Assembly (NCBI GenBank): GCA_002786165.1
Contig: PEQK01000012.1
Location: forward strand, 272,209 to 336,208
Reading direction: 5' to 3'
Source: Legionella sp.
GTDB lineage: Bacteria > Pseudomonadota > Gammaproteobacteria > Legionellales > Legionellaceae
Length of the DNA stretch: 64,000 bases
Part shown: positions 53,636-63,938 of the stretch, piece after piece
How positions within the stretch are numbered: position 1 is the first letter of the stretch
How the letters are laid out: each line of letters begins with the position of its first letter
The notes under the pieces: generated by a model
What the model was told of the DNA's origin: nothing
Database searches by the model: none
The model's input: only the letters and a program-made list of their open reading frames with translations
Program-made: the position numbers and the translations under genes

Positions 53636-56600
53636 TCGCTAAATTTTTTATTGAACGACCCGTATTGGCAAATGTCCTGGCTATTTTTTTGGTGTTTCTT
53701 GGCTTAATCGCGATCGGGGTATTACCAGTCACACAATATCCAGCCATCGTCCCTCCAACCATTCAAGTCACCACAACGTATCCGGGCGCAGATGCCAAAA
53801 CCCTGATGAAAACCGTAGCATTACCTATAGAACAACAGGTGAATGGTGTTGAAAAAATGCTATATATGCAATCCACAAACGCCAATAATGGCATGTATAC
53901 CTTGATCATCACTTTTGAAATTGGAACAGACCTAAATTTCGCTCAAGTTCTGGTACAAAACCGAGTGCAATCAGCTATGGCACAGTTACCAGAGGCCGTA
54001 CAACAACAAGGGGTCATGGTCCAACAAAAATCTACAGCAGTGTTACAATTCATCACATTAACATCAGAGCATGGCGAATACGATGGGTTGTTTTTAAATA
54101 ATTACGCGACCATTCGCATGCAAGATGAGTTAGCACGGTTACCAGGCGTAGGCAATGTCAATATTTTTGGCTCAGGTTCTTACGCCATGCGAATTTGGCT
54201 AGACCCTCAAAAAATGCAAACCTACGGGTTAAATCCCAGCGATGTATTAAATGCCATTAAAAATCAAAACAAACAAGTGACCGCAGGTCAAATTGGTGCC
54301 CCGCCCGTTTTCACCCAACAAGCTTATCAATTCACACTCAATGTTCCAGGACAATTGGCCAATTCAGATGAGTTTGCTGACATTATCATTAAAAAGGTCG
54401 CGAACACCCCTAATCAATCAGCTCATGCAGGGAGTAATGCCAAAATTATTCGCATTCGAGATGTAGGGCGCGTTGAACTGGGATCATCCAATTATAGTCA
54501 ATTGGCCAAATTAAATGGCAAGCCAACCGCAGCCATTGGTATTTTTCAATTGCCAGGGGCTAATGCCTTGACGGTTGCACAAGAAGTACGCGATACCGTT
54601 GAAAAAATGGCCAAAGAATTTCCTCCGGGCATGCAATATTCTATTCCTTTTGATACCACCATGTTTGTGAAAGCCTCTGTGCATGAAGTATACAGCACGT
54701 TATTCGAAGCAGGCATTTTGGTCTTATTGGTCATTTTGGTGTTTCTACAAAATGCACGTGCTACTTTAGTACCGGCAACCACGGTACCTGTGACCATTAT
54801 TGGGGCTTTTTTTGCACTATTGATCATGGGTTACTCCATTAATTTATTGACGTTGTTCGCACTGGTACTAGCGATAGGGATTGTGGTCGATGATGCCATT
54901 GTGATTGTAGAAGGCGTCACCCAGCATATTGAGCGACAATTATCCCCTAAAGAAGCCGCAATCAAAGCCATGAAAGAGCTGATGGGGCCTATCCTTGGCA
55001 TTACGTTGGTCTTGATGGCAGTTTTTGTGCCCGCAGGGTTTATTTCCGGGTTAACTGGCGCGATGTATGCGCAATTTGCGCTGGTTATTGCGGCGACGTC
55101 CTTAATCAGTGCAATCAATGCAATGACCTTGAAACCAACTCAGTGCGCCATATGGCTACGACCCCATGATCCTAATAAGACCAAATCCTGGTTTTACCGT
55201 GGATTTGACAAAATATATCAACCGATAGAAGCATGGTATTTGAGTGTGATGGATAGGCTCATACATCGCAGCACATTTGTATGTGGCATAGGGGCCTTAC
55301 TCGTATTTTTGGCTATTTTAGGATTGACTCGAATTCCTACAGGATTAATCCCTCTCGAAGATCAAGGGTATTTGATGTTCAATGTGCAATTGCCCGACGG
55401 TGCCAGCTTAGGTCGGACCGATGTGGTTTTAGACAAATTACGTCAGAAAATTGAGTCTGTAGAAGGCGTGGCCAATGTTATCGCCATCGATGGCATTTCA
55501 ATTTTGGATAACAATGCCAGTTTGTCAAATGCCGGCGTACTATATGTCATATTTAAAGATTGGAGCGTTCGAGGTCAAAAAAATAATTTGCGAGCACTCT
55601 ATAAAAAATTCAACGATATTGCGCAACAAACTTTAGATGCCAAGGTGTTGGTGGTAGTACCTCCGGCTATTCAAGGATTAGGTATGGCTGGCGGGTTTCA
55701 AATGCAATTGGAATTACAAGACGGTAGTTTTGATTATCGTAAACTACAAGCAGCAACCGATCAGATGATTTATTATGCCAATCTGCGCCCAGAAGTACAA
55801 AAATTAATGACCTCATTTCGCGCAGAAGCGCCTCAACTGTCAGCCCCTATTGATAACACCAAAGCAGAATCTTTAGGCGTCGCCGTTGGTGATGCGTCCA
55901 ATGCATTACAAACCTATCTGGGCTCCTCATACGTCAATCTTTTTACAAAATTTGGCCAAGTATTTCAAGTGTATGTACAAGCAGATGCGTCTGCACGAAT
56001 GAGCATTGACGATGTCCGTCATTATTATGTCAAAAATCAATCCGGAGGCATGGTGCCATTGGGCACGTTAACCGATATGTACCCCTCTGTCGGACCATCT
56101 ATTGTATCTCTCTATAATTTATACCCTTCTAGTAATATTTTTGGTATTGCCGCCAATGGGTACAGCTCAGGGCAAGCCATTAGCGCATTAGAACAATTGG
56201 CCAAACAAATTTTACCTGCAGGTATTTCTTATGAATGGACCAGCACCGCTTACCAAGAAAAGAAAGCAGGAAATATGAGTTACTATATTTTCTTAATGTC
56301 TTTGGTATTGGTGTATTTGATCTTGGCAGGCCAATATGAAAACTGGATCACACCGTTAGCCGTTTTATTCAGCGTACCTTTAGCATTGGTAGGCACCGTG
56401 TTGGTCCTCTTACTACTGGGTATAGAAAATAATACCTATACCCAAATAGGTATTTTACTGTTGATTGCATTGGCCGCCAAAAATGCTATTTTGATCGTAG
56501 AAGTAGCTAGGGAAGAACGTGAACTCCACCATAAATCAATTATAGAAGCCGCACTTATTGGCGCTAAGACACGTTTTCGCCCCATCATTATGACCTCTTT

Positions 56601-56808
56601 TGCATTTATCCTGGGCGTCTTGCCATTGGTATTTGCCACTGGTGCAGGCGCGAATGCGAGACGCTCTATTGGCGTTGCAGTGTGTAGTGGCATGCTCGCA
56701 TCTACGTGTTTGGCCGTGCTCTTTGTACCGGTTTTTTATGTGTTATTACAAACCTGGCAAGAACGGCGACAGACAGCAAAACGACATGGCCGCACACTCA
56801 CGTCCTGA
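53632..56808 (+). CDS. HAE1-family RND efflux permease (AcrB/MexB type)
   Basis: The 1,058-residue pump starts MIAKFFIERPVLANVLAI, the standard AcrB-like N-terminus. The proton-relay motif AIGIVVDDAIVIVE lies in helix 4, and PLALVGTVLVLLLLG and AAKNAILIVEVAREE in the second half. AcrB-type pumps export hydrophobic drugs, bile salts and dyes with proton entry. Together with the two genes upstream it makes a complete tripartite machine. Confidence 0.95.
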   Translation: MIAKFFIERPVLANVLAIFLVFLGLIAIGVLPVTQYPAIVPPTIQVTTTYPGADAKTLMKTVALPIEQQVNGVEKMLYMQSTNANNGMYTLIITFEIGTDLNFAQVLVQNRVQSAMAQLPEAVQQQGVMVQQKSTAVLQFITLTSEHGEYDGLFLNNYATIRMQDELARLPGVGNVNIFGSGSYAMRIWLDPQKMQTYGLNPSDVLNAIKNQNKQVTAGQIGAPPVFTQQAYQFTLNVPGQLANSDEFADIIIKKVANTPNQSAHAGSNAKIIRIRDVGRVELGSSNYSQLAKLNGKPTAAIGIFQLPGANALTVAQEVRDTVEKMAKEFPPGMQYSIPFDTTMFVKASVHEVYSTLFEAGILVLLVILVFLQNARATLVPATTVPVTIIGAFFALLIMGYSINLLTLFALVLAIGIVVDDAIVIVEGVTQHIERQLSPKEAAIKAMKELMGPILGITLVLMAVFVPAGFISGLTGAMYAQFALVIAATSLISAINAMTLKPTQCAIWLRPHDPNKTKSWFYRGFDKIYQPIEAWYLSVMDRLIHRSTFVCGIGALLVFLAILGLTRIPTGLIPLEDQGYLMFNVQLPDGASLGRTDVVLDKLRQKIESVEGVANVIAIDGISILDNNASLSNAGVLYVIFKDWSVRGQKNNLRALYKKFNDIAQQTLDAKVLVVVPPAIQGLGMAGGFQMQLELQDGSFDYRKLQAATDQMIYYANLRPEVQKLMTSFRAEAPQLSAPIDNTKAESLGVAVGDASNALQTYLGSSYVNLFTKFGQVFQVYVQADASARMSIDDVRHYYVKNQSGGMVPLGTLTDMYPSVGPSIVSLYNLYPSSNIFGIAANGYSSGQAISALEQLAKQILPAGISYEWTSTAYQEKKAGNMSYYIFLMSLVLVYLILAGQYENWITPLAVLFSVPLALVGTVLVLLLLGIENNTYTQIGILLLIALAAKNAILIVEVAREERELHHKSIIEAALIGAKTRFRPIIMTSFAFILGVLPLVFATGAGANARRSIGVAVCSGMLASTCLAVLFVPVFYVLLQTWQERRQTAKRHGRTLTS

Positions 56809-56823
56809 ACACAACATAGTCGG

Positions 56824-57738
56824 TTAATGAAGAGGGTTCTGAAAATGGCAACTACTTTCTGCATCGAGACATGTGGAGGATTCATACTGCAAAGTTGTGT
56901 GTGAAATATGGAATTGTGAGGCCAATAATTGCCGCACATGATCACCTACCTGAGCGCCATCATATTTTGAATCGATGACGATATGTGCGGTCAAACTAAT
57001 TTTATCAGAGCTTATCGCCCACACATGTAATTCATGAACATCTAATATGCCTTCGATGCGGCACATCGATGTGTGAAGCTCATCAAAATTAACCTCTTTG
57101 GGTACACCTTCTAAAAGAATATTGATGCTTTCTTTCAACAAGATAAAGGTACGAGGCAATACCCATAAACCAATCAGTATCGCCACGATTGAATCCACCC
57201 ATAACCATCCCATGGTATAGATGATCAACGCACCCAAAATCACACCCACAGAGCCCAACATATCACTCCAAACTTCAAGATAGGCACTTTTAAGATTAAG
57301 ACTAGTATGTTTTCTAGAACTTAGTAACCGCATGGATATCATATTGACCATCAATCCCAGGCAGGCAATAACCATCATACTCATGGAATGAATAGCTACC
57401 GGTTGATTTAAACGTTGATAGGCTTCATAGACAATATAAAGAGCGACTAAAAATAACAGGAGAGTATTGAACACAGCTGCTAAAATTTCAAACCGATAAT
57501 AACCATAGGTTCTATATCTATCTGCAGGTCGTCGTCCTATTTTGAGGGCAACAAAAGAAATAGCCAGTGCGGTGACATCCGTAAACATATGAGCCGCATC
57601 TGAAATCAAGGCAAGACTATCCGCTAGAAAGCCGCCCACAAGTTCTATCAACAAAAAAATAGACGTCAAGCTCAATGCGATCAAAAGCGCGCGTTCTTGT
57701 GTCGATGAGACAGGCGAATGAGTGTGACCGATACTCAT
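56824..57738 (-). CDS. CDF-family cation exporter (CzcD/ZitB type)
   Basis: The 304-residue protein has six transmembrane helices and the cation site residues in SDAAHMFTDV (helix 2) and LEVWSDMLGSVGV (helix 5). A His-poor loop and the C-terminal cytoplasmic domain (IDSKYDGAQVGDHVRQLL) follow. CDF proteins export Zn, Cd, Co or Fe in exchange for protons. The helix-5 site has Glu or Trp where many Zn transporters have His, so the metal is uncertain. Confidence 0.9.
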   Translation of the reverse strand: MSIGHTHSPVSSTQERALLIALSLTSIFLLIELVGGFLADSLALISDAAHMFTDVTALAISFVALKIGRRPADRYRTYGYYRFEILAAVFNTLLLFLVALYIVYEAYQRLNQPVAIHSMSMMVIACLGLMVNMISMRLLSSRKHTSLNLKSAYLEVWSDMLGSVGVILGALIIYTMGWLWVDSIVAILIGLWVLPRTFILLKESINILLEGVPKEVNFDELHTSMCRIEGILDVHELHVWAISSDKISLTAHIVIDSKYDGAQVGDHVRQLLASQFHISHTTLQYESSTCLDAESSCHFQNPLH

Positions 57739-57813
57739 GTGAACCCTTTAAGGCAAGCATACATCCTTATAATGTAGCTGATTTTTTCATTCTATTCTGT
57801 TTATCTCGATACT

Positions 57814-57923
57814 TAATCAAAAAAATCACTTTTTTTGGCCTGGTGTGTACGTAGACCCAGTTTTCTACCAACATTAGTTCCGCATTCACGAATACAGTTG
57901 TCACAGCCAGGCATTTTTGATTA
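57814..57923 (+). ncRNA. Candidate structured RNA in the CDF-DUF4142 gap
   Basis: In the 329-base gene-free gap 57739-58067, TAATCAAAAA (57814-57823) and GCCTGGTGTG (57838-57847) are matched downstream by CACAGCCAGGC (57902-57912) and TTTTTGATTA (57914-57923). The inner pairing would close an RNA of about 75 bases ending in a T-run, with a small GTAGA/TCTAC hairpin inside (57851-57868). No family is recognised. An inverted-repeat mobile relic is an alternative. Confidence 0.3.
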
Positions 57924-58067
57924 AAAAATATTATTATGATGGTTTTTGTGCATAAAAAATCACAAAGGTAGACAAGGATTGTAAAAACGATAAATGCCTA
58001 CTATATTTATTTTGATGGAATGATTAGCGTATAAGAAAACCCAATTTTGGACCCTTAAGGAGATAGG

Positions 58068-58661
58068 ATGAAAACGAAACAAATATTGAGTTGTGTTCCT
58101 TTTATGTTTGTCTTAGTAACAGGATGTACTTGGGATACGTCGTCCCCAATCAATCCAATCAGTCCGCTATGGCCAACTACAACCTCGATGAAACATGGTG
58201 TGTACGGCGCACAAGCAAATGGTGAAATCATTCAAGAGATGATGACATTAGACAAAGCAGAAATTGCTAGCGCAAACGTCGCACGTCAACGCGCTCAAAA
58301 TCCAGAAGTAAAACGTTATGCTGCCATGCTACATACGCAACATAGCAAATGCTTACATAAACTACGTCACCTTAGCCACAGAGCCAAGATCACACCTGTG
58401 ATCAGTACTGGTTCGCAATATCTTGAACAACATAGCAAACAAGAATTGGCGCAATTACAATCTGTTCCAAGCAATGCGTTTGATAGAACGTATATTGAAC
58501 ATATGATCCAAGATCATAGAACTGCCCTAAGCACGATTGATCAAGGCATATTACAATCTTCAAATGCACATTTGACAAAATTATTAAAAGAAGCGCGTCA
58601 CCATGTTGCTATGCATTTACAAAAAGCAGAAGCAATTCAAAAACATTTGATGCATTCTTAA
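58068..58661 (+). CDS. DUF4142 lipoprotein
   Basis: The 197-residue protein has a lipoprotein signal peptide (lipobox LVTGC, Cys about residue 20) and one DUF4142 four-helix-like domain: LDKAEIASANVARQRAQNPEV, YAAMLHTQHSK and HHVAMHLQKAEAI. DUF4142 proteins sit in the periplasm and are often stress-induced; their activity is unknown. A GGAG site precedes the ATG. Confidence 0.85.
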   Translation: MKTKQILSCVPFMFVLVTGCTWDTSSPINPISPLWPTTTSMKHGVYGAQANGEIIQEMMTLDKAEIASANVARQRAQNPEVKRYAAMLHTQHSKCLHKLRHLSHRAKITPVISTGSQYLEQHSKQELAQLQSVPSNAFDRTYIEHMIQDHRTALSTIDQGILQSSNAHLTKLLKEARHHVAMHLQKAEAIQKHLMHS

Positions 58662-58706
58662 TCTCATTTTCCAATGGAGTCTTTGACTCCATTGGTGTTT
58701 TAAGGC

Positions 58707-60041
58707 TCAAAACGACAGATGTACATCATTTAAAGTAATCACATCCTCAGCCATCTGACGCATCTCTGGTGACAACTTTAAAATAGCATCCGATTCACAG
58801 AGACGGTGAATGCTTGCCATCCCTTCTATCATCTTGGAAAAAGCCGCTTCAACAGGAACTTCGGGCATCCCAACTTCATATAATATGCCGTAAAAACAAG
58901 TCAATCCGAGCTCTTGGGTCACCCCTAAACGCCATTGTTTGTGATCATATACCGCATTCCAGCAATATTGTAACAATGCTTTAGAGCTAACTCGTGATGA
59001 TTGTTCTGTATACAAAGAATCATTGAATTTCGATATAGCAGATCGGATGCATTGCAATGTTTCTTCATCGGTACTTTTTTGATCATTTGTAATATGTCGA
59101 ATCATAGATGCATCTATGGTTCGTTCAATATTATCTTGTAGCTTGGTCAATTTCTTTAACCGAAAGGCTGATTTTGTACTATTGTTTAATGCATGATGTA
59201 TGGGAGCAGCCTGCAATTCGCTATCAATGTCTCCAATAGCAATGGCAACTAATTCTTTTAGTTCATTCAATTGTACCAGCGGTTGATTCACAGCATACAG
59301 ACCATCCAGATTTTTAGTAATCCTACTATCGCTCCAAAAGTTTCGATGTTCCAAGAGAAAATCAAATCCTGCTTGGTTGTTTAAAACCTTGCTGTTCCCA
59401 TCAGCAATAACATGCGTCATACGCTGCATCACAGCTGCCAATGCGGCTAAGTTTTGTGGATGCTCCAACAAACGCCGGATGTTATCTTGGGTACGAATCT
59501 CTGCTCTATCCAAACAATATAACGCGGTATGGAAGGCAGAATAAGAGAGCGTTACGGGGATCGCTTGAGCAGAAGAACGATCAAAACAGGCATATAAATA
59601 TCGTAATACCGTTACCAACACAACAACAGGGAACAGAGCTAAAGTACATGCCAATGCTAGACTAAAGGTGATTGTTTGTATGGGTAGAGCGACCACCCAT
59701 GCCAATATATTAGAGAAATAGGCCTGTTTACGTCTTTCAAGATAGGTATCTGCGATGAGTTTACGCGATAACAAAGGCAAAATCGTAAAATCCAATATCC
59801 CTTTTTGACCTATACCTTTAGCTTGTTTATCAAAATGATCCCCGTAAAATACCGTGAATGTTTCGTAAATACCATTTAATACGGATAGATTGCTGCGCCA
59901 TAAGAATGAAATCACGAGATCCACCGTACGATCGGGTATCTCTTGCCACAGATCCATTCTTTTATAGGGGTATTTTACAGCCCGAACAGTCACCCCGGAT
60001 CGACGTGATAATGGATTCAAGGCAGAAAAAAAAGCAGACAT
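58707..60041 (-). CDS. Uncharacterised membrane-associated protein, effector candidate
   Basis: The gene is not recognised. It encodes 444 residues: a soluble N-terminal part, a strongly hydrophobic region (about 114-152, probably a two-helix hairpin) and about 280 helical residues without known motifs. The segment LLEHPQNLAALAAVMQRM followed by FDFLLEHRNFW resembles irregular helical-hairpin repeats. The layout resembles the 684-residue protein at 13629. A host-membrane-directed type IVB effector is a guess. Confidence 0.55.
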   Translation of the reverse strand: MSAFFSALNPLSRRSGVTVRAVKYPYKRMDLWQEIPDRTVDLVISFLWRSNLSVLNGIYETFTVFYGDHFDKQAKGIGQKGILDFTILPLLSRKLIADTYLERRKQAYFSNILAWVVALPIQTITFSLALACTLALFPVVVLVTVLRYLYACFDRSSAQAIPVTLSYSAFHTALYCLDRAEIRTQDNIRRLLEHPQNLAALAAVMQRMTHVIADGNSKVLNNQAGFDFLLEHRNFWSDSRITKNLDGLYAVNQPLVQLNELKELVAIAIGDIDSELQAAPIHHALNNSTKSAFRLKKLTKLQDNIERTIDASMIRHITNDQKSTDEETLQCIRSAISKFNDSLYTEQSSRVSSKALLQYCWNAVYDHKQWRLGVTQELGLTCFYGILYEVGMPEVPVEAAFSKMIEGMASIHRLCESDAILKLSPEMRQMAEDVITLNDVHLSF

Positions 60042-60138
60042 AATATTTTTCTTTCAACAAGTTTTACGTATCATACAAAAAAATGCTTTCATGAGCAAAA
60101 AAATAACATAATAGTTTTAAATGATAAGGAAGAAATGA

Positions 60139-60774
60139 TTACCGATCCTTTTGAGAAAACAAAGTAATAATATCGGCAGGCATTCTTGCAATATAGTGCG
60201 GTTGATGTTGATGCATGATCTCTTCACAATTAAACCCCCAAGTGACAGCCAAAGAGGCAATGCCACTGCGTTTTGCAGCTTCAATATCTCGCGTTTCATC
60301 GCCAATATAACACACCTTTTTTTTGTCTAATTGATACTTTTTAATTGATTTCGACAGGATGCGTTCTTTACCAAAATATTGGGGCGCGCTATGAATGAAC
60401 TCAAAATAGGATAAAATCTCATGCTGCTTCAACCAAGATTTGACATTTTCTTCGGAATTAGAAGTCACAATCCCTAAACAAAACCCTGAGGCATGCAAGG
60501 AGTGTAATACCTCCGGAATCCCTGGAAAAGGTTTGAGATGCGCCATTTCTTTGTGCATCAATCTTTTGGCTTGACGTAAAATAAAAGGGATTTTATACAT
60601 TGGAATATCTAATATTTTTAACAAAGTTTTGGCTTCAATTGTTTTCAAATCCTTTATTTGAACGGCCGCAGGCTGTCGAAAATTAAAATCTAACGCCAAA
60701 ATGTTTAATACTTTAATGGCCGCATCAAAACTATCCACCAATGTGCCATCAAAATCAAAAATTAAATTCATCAT
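60139..60774 (-). CDS. HAD-superfamily hydrolase (phosphoglycolate phosphatase-like)
   Basis: The 211-residue protein has the HAD motifs FDFDGTLVDSF (nucleophile Asp), GIVTSNS (motif II), a motif III Lys near KERILSKSIKK, and IGDETRDIEAA (motif IV). A helical C1 cap lies between. It is closest in style to Gph-type phosphatases. It follows the ABC permease gene by 10 bases, so it is probably cotranscribed with the exporter, though the functional link is unclear. Confidence 0.87.
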   Translation of the reverse strand: MMNLIFDFDGTLVDSFDAAIKVLNILALDFNFRQPAAVQIKDLKTIEAKTLLKILDIPMYKIPFILRQAKRLMHKEMAHLKPFPGIPEVLHSLHASGFCLGIVTSNSEENVKSWLKQHEILSYFEFIHSAPQYFGKERILSKSIKKYQLDKKKVCYIGDETRDIEAAKRSGIASLAVTWGFNCEEIMHQHQPHYIARMPADIITLFSQKDR

Positions 60775-60784
60775 GTGTTCAGCC

Positions 60785-61984
60785 TCAATCCAGAGTATTT
60801 CGATAACGCTTTAACGCTATCACCATCACAACCAACATAAACCCCAAAATAGGCAACACTTCTTGCCAAACATCTAAAAACCCAGCACCTTTCAAAAGGA
60901 TCCCTCGCACAATAACCAGGAAGTGCGTTAAAGGCAGCATATTACCCAAATACTGTGCCCAAAGTGGCATGCCTCGAAACGGAAACATAAATCCGGATAA
61001 CAGGATAGAAGGCAAAAAGAAAAACATAGCCGATTGCACCGCTTGCAATTGATTGCTTGCCAAAGTAGAGAAGGTTAGTCCGACTGCCAAATTTGCTGCA
61101 ACAAAAGGCAGACATAACAGCAACAAGAGCAATACACTGCCTTGCATTGGCACACCAAACGCAAATTTGGCCATAATGAGTATCAATCCAATCTGCACAT
61201 ATCCAACAATCACATAAGGGAAAATTTTACCCAACATCACTTCCAAAGGTTTTAAAGGCGTGGCCAGAAGGTTTTCCATCGTGCCTCGTTCATACTCTCG
61301 AGTAATAGCCAACGCAGTAATCATCACTAACGTCATGGTCAATACAACGCCCAATAAGCCCGGAACAATATTGTAGGCCGTGATGGCCAACGGGTTATAC
61401 ACAGCATGTACAAACGGAAGATAAGGCGTGACATCATTACGTAAAAAATCAAGAGGTCCCACCAACTCTTCATGTAAAATAAATCCCGCAATATCACTGA
61501 ATACGGACACCGCTCGTGATGTGGCCGCCGGATCTGTCGCATCTGCTTGTAACAGCAAACGAGGGTGAGCTCCTTTGATGAGATCATGATCAAACCCCGG
61601 GGGAATATTCACCACAAATTGAACCTTACCTGTTTTGAGCAAATGTTCTGCTTGGGCCTCACTGACCGGTGGTGATACGAAATTAAAATAGCTGGAGTTT
61701 TGCATACCAACTAATATACGTCGCGCCAGCTGGCCAGTTTCATTGCCAACCACTGCCGTAGGCAGATGACGAGGATTTAAGTTGATTGCGAATCCAAATA
61801 AAATCAATTGAATCATCGGCAAGCCAATCATCATACCTAACGTGGTTTTATCACGACGCATTTGGACGAATTCTTTGATCATCATGGCCCAAAGCCGAAT
61901 TAAGGCTTCTCGTAAACCGTGATGATTTAGCGAATGGCGCTTTATATACGTCTCGACACGCCGGGATCGCACTCCTATATCCAT
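60785..61984 (-). CDS. ABC-2 type permease (YbhR/YhhJ-like)
   Basis: The 399-residue membrane protein has one N-terminal helix, a large periplasmic loop (about 60-190) and five C-terminal helices. These include TREYERGTMENLLATPLKPLEVMLGKI and the ABC-2 motif LSGFMFPFRGMPLWAQYLGN. It forms the membrane part of an exporter with the ATPase encoded just upstream. A second permease, found in ybhFSR, is missing, so it may act as a homodimer. Confidence 0.9.
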   Translation of the reverse strand: MDIGVRSRRVETYIKRHSLNHHGLREALIRLWAMMIKEFVQMRRDKTTLGMMIGLPMIQLILFGFAINLNPRHLPTAVVGNETGQLARRILVGMQNSSYFNFVSPPVSEAQAEHLLKTGKVQFVVNIPPGFDHDLIKGAHPRLLLQADATDPAATSRAVSVFSDIAGFILHEELVGPLDFLRNDVTPYLPFVHAVYNPLAITAYNIVPGLLGVVLTMTLVMITALAITREYERGTMENLLATPLKPLEVMLGKIFPYVIVGYVQIGLILIMAKFAFGVPMQGSVLLLLLLCLPFVAANLAVGLTFSTLASNQLQAVQSAMFFFLPSILLSGFMFPFRGMPLWAQYLGNMLPLTHFLVIVRGILLKGAGFLDVWQEVLPILGFMLVVMVIALKRYRNTLD

Positions 61985-61991
61985 ATGCAGC

Positions 61992-62930
61992 CTATTCCTT
62001 TTTTGAAGTGCTCAATACCAAGCTAATGAAAGCATCTTCTAACGTTGAGGGGATCATTTCAAAATGGATCGCATGTTGTTGTTGCACCTTAAGCAAGCCT
62101 TGTTCAATAGGTTTTGAATCAAATCCACACGCATGAATTTGCCGCCCAAATAAAGCCGCTTGTGTCACACCGGGTACTTGTTTGATATCTTGCAACAATG
62201 CCGTTGTGACACCCTTGCCATAGATATTCCAAGTTTTTAAATGGGTGGCTCCAATCACTTCTTCTACTGTACCTGTAATAAGTAAATCGCCGTAAGCCAG
62301 ATATGCAAGCCGCGTACATCGTTCTGCTTCATCCATATAATGCGTGGACATCAAGGTCGTGATGCCTTGTTCACTTAAGGCGTGAATTTTATCCCAAAAA
62401 TCTCTTCTCGCAATTGGATCGATACCAGAAGTGGGTTCATCCAGCAATAACATATCAGGTTCATGCAACAGACACGCCGCTAAAGCAACTCGTTGCTTCC
62501 ACCCTCCAGATAATTGCGCTGTTAATTGTCGACGATATTTCAATAAATCATGTTCTTCCATGATGCGCTGCACGCGCTCTTTGCGCTGATCCATCCCGTA
62601 CACTCGGGCAAAAAAATCTAAATTTTCTTCAACTGTCAAATCACCATAAAAACTGTAATGCTGCGTCATGTAACCCACTCGTTGTCTGATGTGACGTGAT
62701 TCCGTAAGAATATCGAATCCCAAGCACTGGCCAGATCCACTATCTGGTGTTAATAAGCCGCATAGCATACGAATGGTAGTGGTTTTTCCACTGCCGTTTG
62801 GTCCTAAAAACCCAAATACTTCACCCTTTTTAACCGTTAAATCAACATCATTGACCACCACTCGTTTATCAAATGATTTACGTAAGTGACGCACATTAAT
62901 AATGTCATCCTGCATGGGTACGCTCAACAT
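61992..62930 (-). CDS. ABC exporter ATPase (YbhF-like)
   Basis: The 312-residue protein is a single ATP-binding cassette: Walker A GPNGSGKTT, Q-loop YMTQHYS, signature LSGGWKQR, Walker B LLLDEPTSG and the H-loop STHYMDE. The C-terminal 80 residues resemble the ABC-2 ATPase tail. Its start overlaps the adaptor gene by 26 bases and the permease follows 7 bases later. Drug or lipid export is likely. Confidence 0.92.
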   Translation of the reverse strand: MLSVPMQDDIINVRHLRKSFDKRVVVNDVDLTVKKGEVFGFLGPNGSGKTTTIRMLCGLLTPDSGSGQCLGFDILTESRHIRQRVGYMTQHYSFYGDLTVEENLDFFARVYGMDQRKERVQRIMEEHDLLKYRRQLTAQLSGGWKQRVALAACLLHEPDMLLLDEPTSGIDPIARRDFWDKIHALSEQGITTLMSTHYMDEAERCTRLAYLAYGDLLITGTVEEVIGATHLKTWNIYGKGVTTALLQDIKQVPGVTQAALFGRQIHACGFDSKPIEQGLLKVQQQHAIHFEMIPSTLEDAFISLVLSTSKKE

Positions 62931-63864
62931 GAATCATGACAGGCTCGCCAGGGATCAAGGGATTTTTACCGTAGACCAAGGCCTTGACTCGAAATACCAA
63001 TTTATCGAAGTTATCTCGGCTGTAGACCAAAGGAGGCATGTATTCCGCTTTTGGAGAGATATAGCCCACAACAGCAGAAAACGCTTTTTTAGAGGTCGAA
63101 TATGTATACGTAATTTTTTTACCAACTTCTAAATCGTGAAGATCACGTAAAGGCACAAAAAATTCTATATACGTATTTTGGCGAGTTAAAAGAGAAGCAA
63201 TTGGGTGAGCAGCAACCACAAACTCACCTCTTTTGTAATAGGTATCAAATATAATACCATCAGAAGGAGCGCATACTTTCTTTTGGTCTACAGACCATTG
63301 CGCTTCCTCAAGAGCGGCTCTTAGACCTTTGTTTGCCGCTTTTTGTGCCCCAATTTGATTTGGGCGACCACCCATTAAAGCCAACGCCAAATTCGCTTCT
63401 AACTGTGCTTTTAATCCTTCAGCTTCATGCAAGCGTTCAAATGCCGCATCTAAGTCGTCCTTAGCAACTACTTTTTTATTAAACAAGGTTTCATTACGAT
63501 GAAAACGAATGGCAGCTAATGATATTTGAGCTTTAACTTGCTCGATTTGGGCTTTGATGGCATCAATTTCAGGAGCGCGGCGCGCTTTTTGTATATCTAT
63601 CAATACTTGTTGATTTTGTTCAATGCTCGCTTTTGCACGTTTCAATTCGTATTCTTGAGGCAAAGGATCAATTTCAAATAACAATTGACCTTTTTTCACA
63701 ATTTGACCACGGTGAACATGTGCTTTTTGCAAAATACCAGAAAAAGGCTCTGCTAAGTATAATGTTTCACCTTCAACATAGCCTTGGTAATGATGAGTAG
63801 GTTGTTGGCATCCTGCGAGTATAAAACCAGTAATAATAAGAAAAAGTCCGAGCTTCATGCTCAT
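62905..63864 (-). CDS. HlyD-family adaptor lipoprotein (YbhG-like)
   Basis: The 319-residue protein has a lipoprotein signal (lipobox LAGC, Cys about residue 19) and the HlyD/AcrA lipoyl motif HVHRGQIVKKGQLLFEIDP. A long coiled hairpin (about 75-165), VCAPSDGIIFDTYYKRGEFV and a beta-barrel follow. It is first of the operon adaptor-ATPase-permease-HAD and links the ABC exporter to an outer-membrane channel encoded elsewhere. The upstream gap to 64000 holds its promoter. Confidence 0.9.
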   Translation of the reverse strand: MSMKLGLFLIITGFILAGCQQPTHHYQGYVEGETLYLAEPFSGILQKAHVHRGQIVKKGQLLFEIDPLPQEYELKRAKASIEQNQQVLIDIQKARRAPEIDAIKAQIEQVKAQISLAAIRFHRNETLFNKKVVAKDDLDAAFERLHEAEGLKAQLEANLALALMGGRPNQIGAQKAANKGLRAALEEAQWSVDQKKVCAPSDGIIFDTYYKRGEFVVAAHPIASLLTRQNTYIEFFVPLRDLHDLEVGKKITYTYSTSKKAFSAVVGYISPKAEYMPPLVYSRDNFDKLVFRVKALVYGKNPLIPGEPVMIHVERTHAG

Positions 63865-63938
63865 TCTACGCTCAACATGTGAGTTGCGATAAATACAGTA
63901 TATTTTATTTTATATCGTTTGGGAAAAAAAAATTGAAT

